Assembly: GCF_003399625.1 (NCBI RefSeq)
Contig: NZ_NBXA01000003.1
Coordinates: 124,001 to 188,000, forward strand
Source of the DNA: Subtercola boreus
GTDB lineage: Bacteria > Actinomycetota > Actinomycetes > Actinomycetales > Microbacteriaceae
Reading direction: 5' to 3'
DNA: 64,000 nt
Under the pieces are notes generated by a model that was not told the origin of the DNA, searched no databases, and saw only the letters and a program-made list of their open reading frames with translations. Of this stretch, positions 17,117 through 24,765 are shown one piece after another (position 1 is the first letter of the stretch; each line of letters opens with the position of its first letter). A program made the position numbers and the translations under genes.

Positions 17117-18853
17117 GTGAGCACCCTGAAGGCGGCACCGGCTCCGGCGGCGCCTCGCGCGAAACCTCCAGCACCAGCGGAAGCAGCAGCGCCCCCTTCC
17201 CCCCTCGAGTCGTCGCGTTTCACCCTCTGGTGCCTCGAACGATGGATGTCGCTCGGCGCCCCCGCCGTCGGTCGCCGTGTGCCGGGCACGATGGTGGTCG
17301 CGGTGGCGGCCCTCGCCGTGGGCATCGTGGCGGTGATCGTGACCACGTCGACCGGCCTGAACATCGCCTACGCCGACTCGCAGAGCCACCTCACCATCTC
17401 GCGTCGACTCTTCGACAGCAAGGCGCCGGGATTCACCCAGCTCGGAACGGTCTGGCTGCCGGTGCCGAGCCTCATCCTCGTTCCCTTCGTGCAGAACCTC
17501 TGGCTCTGGCACACAGGGCTGGCCGCGGGTCTCCTCGGGCTCGTCTGCCTGATGGGCACGGCCTGCGGCGTCTACCGGGTGGCGGCACGGATCGGGCTGG
17601 GCCGGCCGGCGCGCATCGCGGGGGTGCTGCTGATCATCGCCAACCCGAGCATCCTGTACGTCTTCACCACCGCCCTCACCGAACCGGTCCTGATCCTCTG
17701 CATGATGGGCTGTTTCGCCGGCCTCGCTCACTGGGTCACCTCCCGGCGGAACCTAAGCGCCGGCGAGATGATGGTCTTCACGGGGCTCCCGGCCGCAGGC
17801 GCGACGCTCTCCCGCTACGAGGGCTGGGTGCTCGTCGTCGGCGGAACGGTCGTCGTGCTGGTCGCGAGCTGGCGCCGCAAGAAGGAGTGGCGCTACGCCA
17901 TCAAGATGTCGCTGGCGTTCGCCGTTCTGCCAGCGGTGGCGATCGGCTGGTGGCTGGCCTACAACTACGCCGTCTACGGCAATCTGCTCGAGTTCCTGAA
18001 CGGGCAGTACTCCGCGTCGAACCTCCAGAAAGCGACGGCAGACGCCGGGCTGCTGGCCTACACCCACAACGCCGGGCTCACTCTCTGGACCTACAACTGG
18101 TCTGTTCTCGAGACCGCCGGAGCCCTCACCGTCGTGCTCGGCATCGGCGGCGCGATCATGCTCGCCTGGCGCTTCGGCCTGTCGAACACCGCCCTGCTGG
18201 TCTGGGTGATGGGTGTCGCCTACGGCTTCTCGCTGCTCAGCCTCTACCTCGGCCAGACCCACATGAACAACGACCACTCCCTCCCCGAGAACTGGTGGAA
18301 TTCGAGGTACGCCCTGGCGGTCATCCCGTGGCTGGCGGTGCTCGCGGCGGTGCTGGTCGACAGCCTGTCCCGTGTGCCCACGATCGCACCGGGCCTCCTC
18401 GCCCTCGTCGGCCTCGCGCTTGTGCTGCAGACGGCATGGTGGGCGACAGACCCCGCCCGGTCATCCGTCATCGCCGAAGCCGACGGCTACATCCAGCTGA
18501 AGGCGGCCAGCGGAGCAACGGATGCCGCAGCCTACCTCCGCGACCACTACGACGGGGGGCAGGTGCTGATGGACGAGTCGGCCGCGGGCAGCGCGCTCCT
18601 GCCCGAGATCGGCATCCCACTCGTCGACTACTACAACCGCTCGACCGGCGAGCTCTTCACGGCGGCGATCGCGGATCCGGTGAGCCACGCGAAGTGGGTC
18701 TTCGTCTCGACCGCCGACGCGCCGGAGCTCAGCCAGACGGGGGTCGCCGACCTCGTCTACGACGCGGTGAAGAAGCAGCCCTCGTTCGAGACCTCCTACC
18801 GGGTCGTCTTCGACGAGGGCGACTACCGCATCTACGAGCGGATCTCCTCATGA
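17117..18853 (+). CDS. Multi-pass GT-C (GT39/ArnT-like) glycosyltransferase
   Basis: A 578-aa integral membrane protein. A Pro/Ala-rich N-terminus precedes a first helix near residues 57-80. The acidic loop ADSQSHLTISRRLFDS follows this helix, as in GT-C enzymes that use polyprenyl-phosphate sugars. About ten further helices follow, ending with a soluble C-terminal domain of about 130 aa. It probably adds a sugar from a lipid-phosphate donor on the outer face of the membrane. The stop overlaps the next ATG (ATGA). The dprE/ubiA genes nearby could supply a polyprenyl-phosphate arabinose donor; this link is inferred. Confidence 0.72.
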   Translation: MSTLKAAPAPAAPRAKPPAPAEAAAPPSPLESSRFTLWCLERWMSLGAPAVGRRVPGTMVVAVAALAVGIVAVIVTTSTGLNIAYADSQSHLTISRRLFDSKAPGFTQLGTVWLPVPSLILVPFVQNLWLWHTGLAAGLLGLVCLMGTACGVYRVAARIGLGRPARIAGVLLIIANPSILYVFTTALTEPVLILCMMGCFAGLAHWVTSRRNLSAGEMMVFTGLPAAGATLSRYEGWVLVVGGTVVVLVASWRRKKEWRYAIKMSLAFAVLPAVAIGWWLAYNYAVYGNLLEFLNGQYSASNLQKATADAGLLAYTHNAGLTLWTYNWSVLETAGALTVVLGIGGAIMLAWRFGLSNTALLVWVMGVAYGFSLLSLYLGQTHMNNDHSLPENWWNSRYALAVIPWLAVLAAVLVDSLSRVPTIAPGLLALVGLALVLQTAWWATDPARSSVIAEADGYIQLKAASGATDAAAYLRDHYDGGQVLMDESAAGSALLPEIGIPLVDYYNRSTGELFTAAIADPVSHAKWVFVSTADAPELSQTGVADLVYDAVKKQPSFETSYRVVFDEGDYRIYERISS

Positions 18854-20793
18854 CCGACCTCGACCGCACATCGCTCCGGGTGGGTGAGATCCTGGTGAAC
18901 GCCGGTCTCGTCACCGAAGCGCAGGTTCAGGATGCCCTCCGGAGGCAGGCCCACGAGGGGGGCCTCCTCGGGCGCCAGCTGATCCTCTCGGGTGTGATCT
19001 CACGACGGGAGATGTACGAGGCCCTCGCCGAGCAGTGGGAGGCTCCCCTCGTCGATCTCGTGGCGGATCCCCCCGAGGCCGGGCTCTTCTCCATCGATGA
19101 GCCGGAGCAGTACATCGAGGCCGGCTGGGTGCCCTGGAAGAGCGAAGGCAACGGCGCCGTCATCGCGACGACGGTTCCTCCGACAGACGACGTCATCCAC
19201 TCCGCCCGCCGGATGCTCGGGGTCAGGAGCATCCGGGTGCGCACCACCACGGACTGGGACCTGAACCAGGCGGTCGAAGCGGCCTGCCGCACCCGCCTGC
19301 TCTTCGGCGCCTCGGATGCCCTCGCCACCGAGAGCTCGGACGAATCGGCCAAGACGGGCCTCCGCCGCTGGCAGATCGCCGCGCCCGGTGTGCTCGTGGC
19401 GCTCATCGTCGCCGGCTGCCTCGTGAACCTGACCGCAACGCTGGTGATCGTTCTCACGGGGGCCAACCTCATCTTTTTGATGAACATCGCGTTCAAGGCC
19501 GTTGCGGGCTTCCGCGCGCCCTTCAATGTGCGTGAGAAGGAACGGTGGGCGACAGACGTCTCGCTCGAGCGGGTGAGCCGGGGGCTCGAACCGCTGCCGT
19601 CGAGGGTCCCCGACAACGAACTGCCGATCTACACGATCCTCGTCCCTGCCTACAAAGAGGCGAACATCATCAGCAAGCTGCTGGTGAACATCGGTGCCAT
19701 CGACTACCCGAAGGCGAAGCTCGAAGTCATGGTGCTGCTCGAGGCCGATGACGACGAGACGATCGCCGCCGTGCGCACGATGCGGCCGCCCGAGTACGTG
19801 CGCATGGTCATCGTGCCCCCGGGCGGCCCGCAGACGAAGCCCCGCGCCTGCAACTACGGGCTCTCGTTCGCCCGCGGCGAGTTCGTGGTCATCTACGACG
19901 CCGAGGACCGCCCGAACCCCTCCCAGCTCCGCGACACCGTGGCGGCGTTCCGGCAGGACGAGTTCGAGCGGCGTTACGTGGATCCCTCACAGAAGAAGCT
20001 CGTCTGCCTGCAGGGCGCCCTGGTGTACTTCAACGCCGACTACAACGTGCTCACCCGGCTCTTCGCTGTGGAGTACGCGCACTGGTTCGACTCGATGCTT
20101 CCGGGGCTCGACCAGTCGCACCTCCCCATTCCGCTCGGCGGCACCTCCAACCACTTCGACACCGCCGTGCTCCGCCAGCTCGGTGCCTGGGACCCCTACA
20201 ACGTGACCGAGGATGCCGACCTCGGGCTCCGCGTCGCCGCCCACGGCTACCGCGTCGGCGTGATCGAGGCCTCCACCGGCGAGGAGGCGTGCGCCGAGGT
20301 GGGCGCCTGGATCAGGCAGCGCACGCGCTGGATCAAGGGCTACATCATGACCGCCGCCGTCAACACCCGGCACCCGGTGCGCTGGTTCAGGGTGAACGGC
20401 CCCCTCGGCGCGCTGTCGCTGGTGGCCCTCATCCTCGGAACGCCCCTGGCCTTCCTGCTCTATCCCCTGGTGCTCGGTTTCACCGTGTTCACCTACCTCG
20501 GGGTGCAGTTCATCGGGCTCAACCTGCCGGAGTGGCTGATCGTCGCCGGCACCACGAACATGCTCTTCTCGAACGGGCTGATGATCATCGTCTCGGGCCT
20601 CGCGGCCTGGAAGCGCTACAACTGGCGCGTCGCGATGTTCGCACTGCTGAACCCGGCGTACTGGATCCTGCACTCCATCGCCGCCTGGCGGGCGGCCTGG
20701 CAGATCGTGTTCAGCCCGCACCACTGGGAGAAGACCCCGCACGGCCTCACCGAGGAGTACGAGGACTCGGCCTTCGAGGGGAACGGCGCCTGA
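18850..20793 (+). CDS. MshEN-domain family 2 glycosyltransferase (BcsA-like polysaccharide synthase)
   Basis: A 647-aa fusion. Residues 9-70 contain two tandem MshEN motifs (LRVGEILVNAGLVTEAQ and LLGRQLILSGVISRRE), a known c-di-GMP-binding fold from type II secretion ATPases. Two membrane helices (about 179-215) follow, then a processive GT2 domain with EADDDE (about 298), YDAED (349-353), TEDAD (453-457) and the QRTRW product-binding motif at 490-494. C-terminal helices complete the pore. It resembles BcsA with the PilZ domain replaced by an N-terminal MshEN module. It should extrude a polymer under c-di-GMP control together with the BcsB-like protein. Confidence 0.85.
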   Translation: MTDLDRTSLRVGEILVNAGLVTEAQVQDALRRQAHEGGLLGRQLILSGVISRREMYEALAEQWEAPLVDLVADPPEAGLFSIDEPEQYIEAGWVPWKSEGNGAVIATTVPPTDDVIHSARRMLGVRSIRVRTTTDWDLNQAVEAACRTRLLFGASDALATESSDESAKTGLRRWQIAAPGVLVALIVAGCLVNLTATLVIVLTGANLIFLMNIAFKAVAGFRAPFNVREKERWATDVSLERVSRGLEPLPSRVPDNELPIYTILVPAYKEANIISKLLVNIGAIDYPKAKLEVMVLLEADDDETIAAVRTMRPPEYVRMVIVPPGGPQTKPRACNYGLSFARGEFVVIYDAEDRPNPSQLRDTVAAFRQDEFERRYVDPSQKKLVCLQGALVYFNADYNVLTRLFAVEYAHWFDSMLPGLDQSHLPIPLGGTSNHFDTAVLRQLGAWDPYNVTEDADLGLRVAAHGYRVGVIEASTGEEACAEVGAWIRQRTRWIKGYIMTAAVNTRHPVRWFRVNGPLGALSLVALILGTPLAFLLYPLVLGFTVFTYLGVQFIGLNLPEWLIVAGTTNMLFSNGLMIIVSGLAAWKRYNWRVAMFALLNPAYWILHSIAAWRAAWQIVFSPHHWEKTPHGLTEEYEDSAFEGNGA

Positions 20794-20811
20794 GCCGCGT
20801 CAGAAGTCGAG
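20793..20811. repeat. 19-bp direct repeat, left copy
   Basis: AGCCGCGTCAGAAGTCGAG, starting at the last base of the GT2 stop codon. It is identical to 22045-22063. Its last 12 bases are a spare copy of the dprE2 3' end. Confidence 0.9.
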
Positions 20812-20883
20812 ACCCCGGCTGCTGCTTCGGAGCGACCGGGCCGCAGTGAATCATCCTCGCGTTCTGGCTCTATGATTGCCACC

Positions 20884-21189
20884 GTGTCTGACGCGACGAA
20901 GAATGAGCACCCCGTCCGGCGGTGGGCTCTCGTCGTCCTCACGTCGGTGCTACCACTGGTCACAGCGTCGACCGCGGCGTTCTTCTTCACCTTTCGAGCC
21001 ACCCTCCCCGACAGCGACCCGTCCAAGGGTGCCCTGCTGTTCTGGGGTTTCGCCGTGTCATTAGTGACCCTCGTCCTGCAGGCTTTCAAGATCGTTCTCG
21101 AGCAGCGTCAGAAGAACACCTCGAGCAGAGCGACCGAGGCGGCAATCGATGACGCCGATCAGGCACGCGCCGCCCGACGTTGGCGATGA
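20884..21189 (+). CDS. Small two-helix membrane protein
   Basis: About 101 aa with two predicted membrane helices (roughly residues 14-34 and 46-66), then a charged helix (LEQRQKNTSSRATEAAIDDAD). I chose the GTG at 20884 because a TATGAT -10 box (20871-20876) ends 7 nt before it, giving a leaderless mRNA; the ATG at 20872 lies inside that box. Its stop overlaps the start of the GAF gene (ATGA), so the two products are probably made together and may form a membrane-linked sensor. No named family recognised. Confidence 0.65.
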   Translation: MSDATKNEHPVRRWALVVLTSVLPLVTASTAAFFFTFRATLPDSDPSKGALLFWGFAVSLVTLVLQAFKIVLEQRQKNTSSRATEAAIDDADQARAARRWR

Positions 21190-21743
21190 AAGACGTTCTG
21201 CAACAGTTGGCTGAGAAAATTTCTCAGATGCCCTACATCGCTGACGAGGCCAAACGAGACACGCACCTCCACCTGGTCGCCAAATATGCCGTCGACGCGA
21301 TCGGAGCGCTCATCTCCCCCGCAGCCGGCGACGTCCGCGCGAACGTCTTCGGCCTTACTCAAACCAGGGACGGTCTGGTCTGTGTCGAGTCGTCGCGGAA
21401 GAAGAAACCCAGCCCGTTCCTTGCAGGCGAGGCTGAAACTCGGGAAGCACTCGAGTTCCTCAGCAGCGGCGAACGAATCGTGCTGTATCACGACCTGTCC
21501 AAGAGCCGGCCCGCTAGCTGGGGCCGCCAGAACCAGACCGGCTACAAATCCTTCATGTCGGTACCCATCGCCGCCCCTGACCCTGATTCCCATGATGGAG
21601 AACTCAAGGTATACGGAATGGTCTCGATCGACGCAGCCGCCGTCGACGTGTTCTCGACCAACGACGAGCACGTCGCAGAACTGGTCGCGGATCTCGTAGC
21701 CACCGCGTTCGCGATCGACGATGCAACCGCGCACAACGCATGA
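21186..21743 (+). CDS. GAF-domain protein
   Basis: A 185-aa soluble protein. After an N-terminal helix, the rest resembles a single GAF sensor domain: VRANVFGL near residue 50, then SFMSVPIAAP, YGMVSIDAAAVDVFSTNDEHVAELVADLVATAFA. GAF domains bind small ligands such as cyclic nucleotides, and there is no output domain attached. The ATG at 21186 overlaps the stop of the 2TM gene. It is part of the repeat-bounded insert. A sensory or defensive role is possible, but nothing in the sequence proves it. Confidence 0.7.
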   Translation: MKDVLQQLAEKISQMPYIADEAKRDTHLHLVAKYAVDAIGALISPAAGDVRANVFGLTQTRDGLVCVESSRKKKPSPFLAGEAETREALEFLSSGERIVLYHDLSKSRPASWGRQNQTGYKSFMSVPIAAPDPDSHDGELKVYGMVSIDAAAVDVFSTNDEHVAELVADLVATAFAIDDATAHNA

Positions 21744-21792
21744 CTTTCGACATAACTGGGTCAACGTCAGCTTTGCGCTTTAGACTGGTGCC

Positions 21793-21975
21793 ATGAGCGA
21801 GGCACAGGCGGCACGAGGGTTCAACTTCGGCGTTCTCAAAGTGAAACCGCGAATCCCGCGCGTGCACAATGACCTATCCGACCCAGTTGTTGTGGCTCAG
21901 CTTCGTGAATCTGCGCTCCGCGAGAGCCGCGAGGAACGCGTCCGTCGGAACCAGTCCGACCACCGCTCCAAGTAG
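21793..21975 (+). CDS. 60-aa hypothetical protein in the insert
   Basis: A short, highly charged protein (LRESALRESREERVRRNQSDHRSK at its C-terminal end is shown here only in part: RESREERVRRNQ). No helix long enough for a membrane span is present. A TAGACT box (21781-21786) ends 6 nt before the ATG, consistent with its own leaderless promoter. It lies 49 bp after the GAF gene and is the last gene before the right-hand repeat. Function unknown. Confidence 0.5.
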   Translation: MSEAQAARGFNFGVLKVKPRIPRVHNDLSDPVVVAQLRESALRESREERVRRNQSDHRSK

Positions 21976-22044
21976 CAGTCCTCCGAGGCGTCCGGCCCGG
22001 TCTCACGGGCGGAGCAACGTTCGAGGAAGACCTCTTGACCAGGT

Positions 22045-22063
22045 AGCCGCGTCAGAAGTCGAG
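22045..22063. repeat. 19-bp direct repeat, right copy (3' end of dprE2)
   Basis: Identical to 20793-20811. It covers the stop codon and last codons of dprE2 plus 7 bp beyond, so an insertion here leaves the dprE2 product intact. Confidence 0.9.
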
Positions 22064-22846
22064 TCTGTTGAACACGACCCGGGGAATCGAGCGCACCACC
22101 GCCATGATCAGCAGCCACTTCGCCGGAGCGTAGACCACCGGTCGGCCGGCGTTCACACCCGCCACGATCTCCGCGGCCACAGCCGAGACCGGAGCCAGGC
22201 CCTTCTGGGGCAGGCCCGCCGTCATGGGCGTCGCCGTCGGCCCGGGCTTGACCAGCACCACCCGGAGCGGCGAGCCGGCGGTGCGGTGCTGAAGGCCTTC
22301 GGCCATCCGCTCGATGAGACCCTTCGAGGCCCCGTAGATGTAGTTCTTCCGGCGCCCGCGGTCGCCCGCGACCGACCCGAGCACGGCGATGGTGCCGGCG
22401 GTCATCGTGTCCACCGCGGCCTCCAGCCAGAGCGAGGGTGAGACGCCCGTGACCTGCAGCACCGCGGCGGCCTTCGCGAGGTCGGCCTGCGACTCGGCCT
22501 GCTCCGTCATCGAGCCGTGGGCGATCAGCACCGTGAGCCCCGCCCCGGCCGCCGCACCCGGCGTGCCTGCCCCGGCGAACGCGGAGACCGCCTCACCGAT
22601 GCCCTGCACGTCGAGGAGGTCCCTCGCGGATGTCTCGATCCGTGCCGCCGGGAAGCGCACCCTCAGGTCGGTTGCCACCCGGTCGAGCCCCACCTGGTCG
22701 CGCCCGATCAGCAGAGCCGAGGATGCCCCACCCTCCAGCCACAGTCGGGTGCAGTCCGACGCGATCGCCGAGGTCGCGCCGATCACGACGAGATCGGTCG
22801 GCCAGGGCGACGGCTTCGATCCGGGGCGGGAGGGCAGTGCGGGCAT
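22052..22846 (-). CDS. dprE2: DprE2-like decaprenylphosphoryl-2-keto-ribose reductase
   Basis: A 264-aa SDR that pairs with DprE1. It reduces decaprenylphosphoryl-2-keto-erythropentose to decaprenylphosphoryl-D-arabinose in mycobacteria. The cofactor loop is the variant VVIGATSAIA; catalytic Ser, Tyr and Lys are in LGSVAGDRGRRKNYIYGASK. The start ATG directly abuts the DprE1 stop codon. The C-terminal codons are duplicated 1.25 kb away by the apparent insertion. Its pairing with DprE1, GtrA and UbiA-type genes supports the assignment strongly. Confidence 0.88.
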   Translation of the reverse strand: MPALPSRPGSKPSPWPTDLVVIGATSAIASDCTRLWLEGGASSALLIGRDQVGLDRVATDLRVRFPAARIETSARDLLDVQGIGEAVSAFAGAGTPGAAAGAGLTVLIAHGSMTEQAESQADLAKAAAVLQVTGVSPSLWLEAAVDTMTAGTIAVLGSVAGDRGRRKNYIYGASKGLIERMAEGLQHRTAGSPLRVVLVKPGPTATPMTAGLPQKGLAPVSAVAAEIVAGVNAGRPVVYAPAKWLLIMAVVRSIPRVVFNRLDF

Positions 22847-24208
22847 TCAGCTTCCTAACAGTCGACGGGACATCTCCGAGCTGATGCCCGGATCGCGGTA
22901 CTCGGTGAATTCGGCGAGGCGGGGGTAACCCGCCTCGAACAGGGCGACGGGCATCCGGGCATCCTTGGCCAGGTAGAGTCGCCCACCGTGCTCGCTGACG
23001 ACCGCGTCGAGCGACGCCAGCAGCGCCAGCGTCGATCGACCGAGATTGGGGAAGTCGATGGTCAGGTTCACGCCGGGCCGGGCGAAGCTGAGCATGCCGA
23101 TGGGCTCCCGGTCGCCGAGTGTCTTCAGCACACCGAGGAACGACCCCTGGCCGGAGCGGGCGACGATGGCCAGGATCTCCCGCACGCTCTCGAGCCCCGT
23201 CGCCCGGGGCAGAACGCACTGGTACTGGTAGAAGCCGCGTGGCCCGTAGGCCCTGTTCCACTCCTCGACCGCGTCGAGGGGATAGAAGAACGGTTTGTAG
23301 TGCACGACCTTCGAACCGGCACCCGCTCTCTTCAGGCGGTAGTAGGCCCGGTTCAGAAGCGGCAGCGTCAGGCTGTTGACGAGCGAGAGCGGGGGCACGA
23401 CGGGAAAGGTGATTCCGCCCTTCGCCGCTCCGAGCGGGGTGGCCGACGGCGGTACCTCCCTGTGCGGGGAGGGAACGGGATTCGCCCGGGACAGGATGCC
23501 GCGGCGCCCACCCCCGGTCGTGATGTCGATCCACGACACGACGTGCTCGAACGACTGCTCCGACGCATCCGACAGCTCGAAGAACTCGGGGAGGGACTGG
23601 TAGGGGATGTCCTCGGCGAGCAGCCACGGCCCCGGAACCCGCTTGAGCCTGATCGAGGCCTGGACGATGAGGCCGGTCAGCCCGAGGCCACCGCAGGTCG
23701 CCTCGAACCAGCCCCGGCCCTCCGGCTCGTCGTGCGGGCCACAGACGATGACCTCGCCGTCGGTGCGCACCAGGGTGATCGAGACGACGTGGTCGGCGAA
23801 GGTGCCCATCGTGGCGTGGTTCTTGCCGTGCACGTCATTGGCGATGGCGCCGGCCACGGTGACGATCTCCGAGCCGGGCGTCACGGCGAGCATCCAGCCC
23901 TGCCTGCTGAAGGTCGCCTGGATGTCCCGCAGCAGCACACCGGGCTCGACGGTCAGGATGCCCGTGGCGTCGTCGAAGGCCAGCAGGCGGTTCATCGAGC
24001 GGGTGTCCCACAGGGTGCCGCCGGCGTTCAGCGCGACATCGCCGTAGCTGCGTTCCATGCCGCGCGCGATTCCCGGGGCGCTCGCCTGCAGGATGCCGGG
24101 GGCGGCATCCGCCGAGGTGATCGGAACGACCCGGTGCTCGGCGTCGCTGAGACGCCCCCATGACGAGACCCTGCTCGACGACACCCTGCTCGACGACACG
24201 CTGCTCAC
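22847..24208 (-). CDS. dprE1: DprE1-like FAD-dependent decaprenylphosphoryl-ribose 2-oxidase
   Basis: A 453-aa FAD oxidoreductase of the DprE1 family. The FAD-binding segments are RGMERSYGDVALN and NDVHGKNHATMG; the catalytic Lys is about residue 415 (LYLAKDAR). At the position of the M. tuberculosis Cys387 targeted by benzothiazinones, the aligned segment PGVNLTIDFP has Thr383. It oxidises the 2'-OH of decaprenylphosphoryl-ribose for epimerisation to the arabinose form. The GTG start overlaps the GtrA stop (GTGA). The first 17 residues are SSSRV-like repeats from a 15-bp tandem repeat and may be dispensable. Confidence 0.9.
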   Translation of the reverse strand: MSSVSSSRVSSSRVSSWGRLSDAEHRVVPITSADAAPGILQASAPGIARGMERSYGDVALNAGGTLWDTRSMNRLLAFDDATGILTVEPGVLLRDIQATFSRQGWMLAVTPGSEIVTVAGAIANDVHGKNHATMGTFADHVVSITLVRTDGEVIVCGPHDEPEGRGWFEATCGGLGLTGLIVQASIRLKRVPGPWLLAEDIPYQSLPEFFELSDASEQSFEHVVSWIDITTGGGRRGILSRANPVPSPHREVPPSATPLGAAKGGITFPVVPPLSLVNSLTLPLLNRAYYRLKRAGAGSKVVHYKPFFYPLDAVEEWNRAYGPRGFYQYQCVLPRATGLESVREILAIVARSGQGSFLGVLKTLGDREPIGMLSFARPGVNLTIDFPNLGRSTLALLASLDAVVSEHGGRLYLAKDARMPVALFEAGYPRLAEFTEYRDPGISSEMSRRLLGS

Positions 24209-24669
24209 AGCGACTCCGTTCCGGCACGGTCGGCCTTGAAGGTGATGTTCTTGTCGAGGTAGTACTTGATGACGTAACCGATCGCGAGGCCGATGACCGC
24301 TCCGGTGTATCTCGCCGCCTCGGTGCCGAACACCAGCAGGGCGCCGAACTCGAAACCCCAGAAGACCAGCGTCGTGATCCCGCTCATGACCGTGTAGAGG
24401 CCGAGGGTGCGGGCCTGGTGCCTCATGCTCTTCACCTCGAACCGGAAGATGAACCGCTTGTCGAGGAGGTACTTCGTCACGACCCCGACACCCGTGCCGA
24501 CGATCACGCTCGCGACCAGAGCGAACGGGCCGGTGTAGAGCGCCTCGGTCACGAACTGGGAACCGAGGTTCGTGACCGTCGAGATCGCGGCGAAGAGCAC
24601 ATAGAGCAACCCAGTTCTCACGGAATGGTCAGCCTTTTCGGGGTAATCAATAGCTCTAGTATGAGTCAT
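24205..24669 (-). CDS. GtrA-like membrane protein
   Basis: A 154-aa protein with four predicted membrane helices. TVTNLGSQFVTEAL, VGTGVGVVTKYLLDKRFIF and the C-terminal YVIKYYLDKNITF are hallmarks of GtrA-like proteins. The mycobacterial relative Rv3789 lies with dprE1/dprE2 and is linked to decaprenylphosphoryl-arabinose transport or arabinosyltransferase anchoring. The ATG at 24669 is listed, but a GTG at 24621 with AAAAGG upstream is possible. It is the first gene of the gtrA-dprE1-dprE2 operon and divergent from the ubiA-type gene. Confidence 0.87.
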   Translation of the reverse strand: MTHTRAIDYPEKADHSVRTGLLYVLFAAISTVTNLGSQFVTEALYTGPFALVASVIVGTGVGVVTKYLLDKRFIFRFEVKSMRHQARTLGLYTVMSGITTLVFWGFEFGALLVFGTEAARYTGAVIGLAIGYVIKYYLDKNITFKADRAGTESL

Positions 24670-24765
24670 ATGGCCCCTGTCGTGGGGGTGGGGTCCAAGT
24701 CTGCCATGGTCGGCTCCGCCCCCACGAGCCATCCCGGCGGCGAGCCGGTGGAATGGGGGACAACA
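24670..24765. promoter_or_regulatory. Divergent promoter region of gtrA and the ubiA-type gene
   Basis: A 96-bp gap that must carry promoters for both arms of the decaprenylphosphoryl-arabinose set. GGGGGA (24756-24761) is the ribosome-binding site for the rightward gene. No clear operator seen. Confidence 0.4.

Larger units (their letters stand above)
20812..22044. mobile_element. Candidate inserted module between 19-bp repeats
   Basis: The segment between two perfect 19-bp direct repeats carries three rightward genes (2TM protein, GAF protein, 60-aa protein) and no recombinase. Without it and one repeat, the GT2 and dprE2 stops would face each other six bases apart, the tight packing seen elsewhere here. 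A hand count of one line inside (21241-21300) gives 37/60 G+C against 45/60 at 22201-22260. Integration at the dprE2 3' end is inferred; the mechanism is unknown. Confidence 0.6.

Noticed and set aside
16972-18849. Long N-terminal extension in frame with the GT2 gene
   Set aside because: It runs through the GT-C gene in another frame as Arg-rich nonsense. The ATG at 18850 with ATGA overlap begins the MshEN motif.
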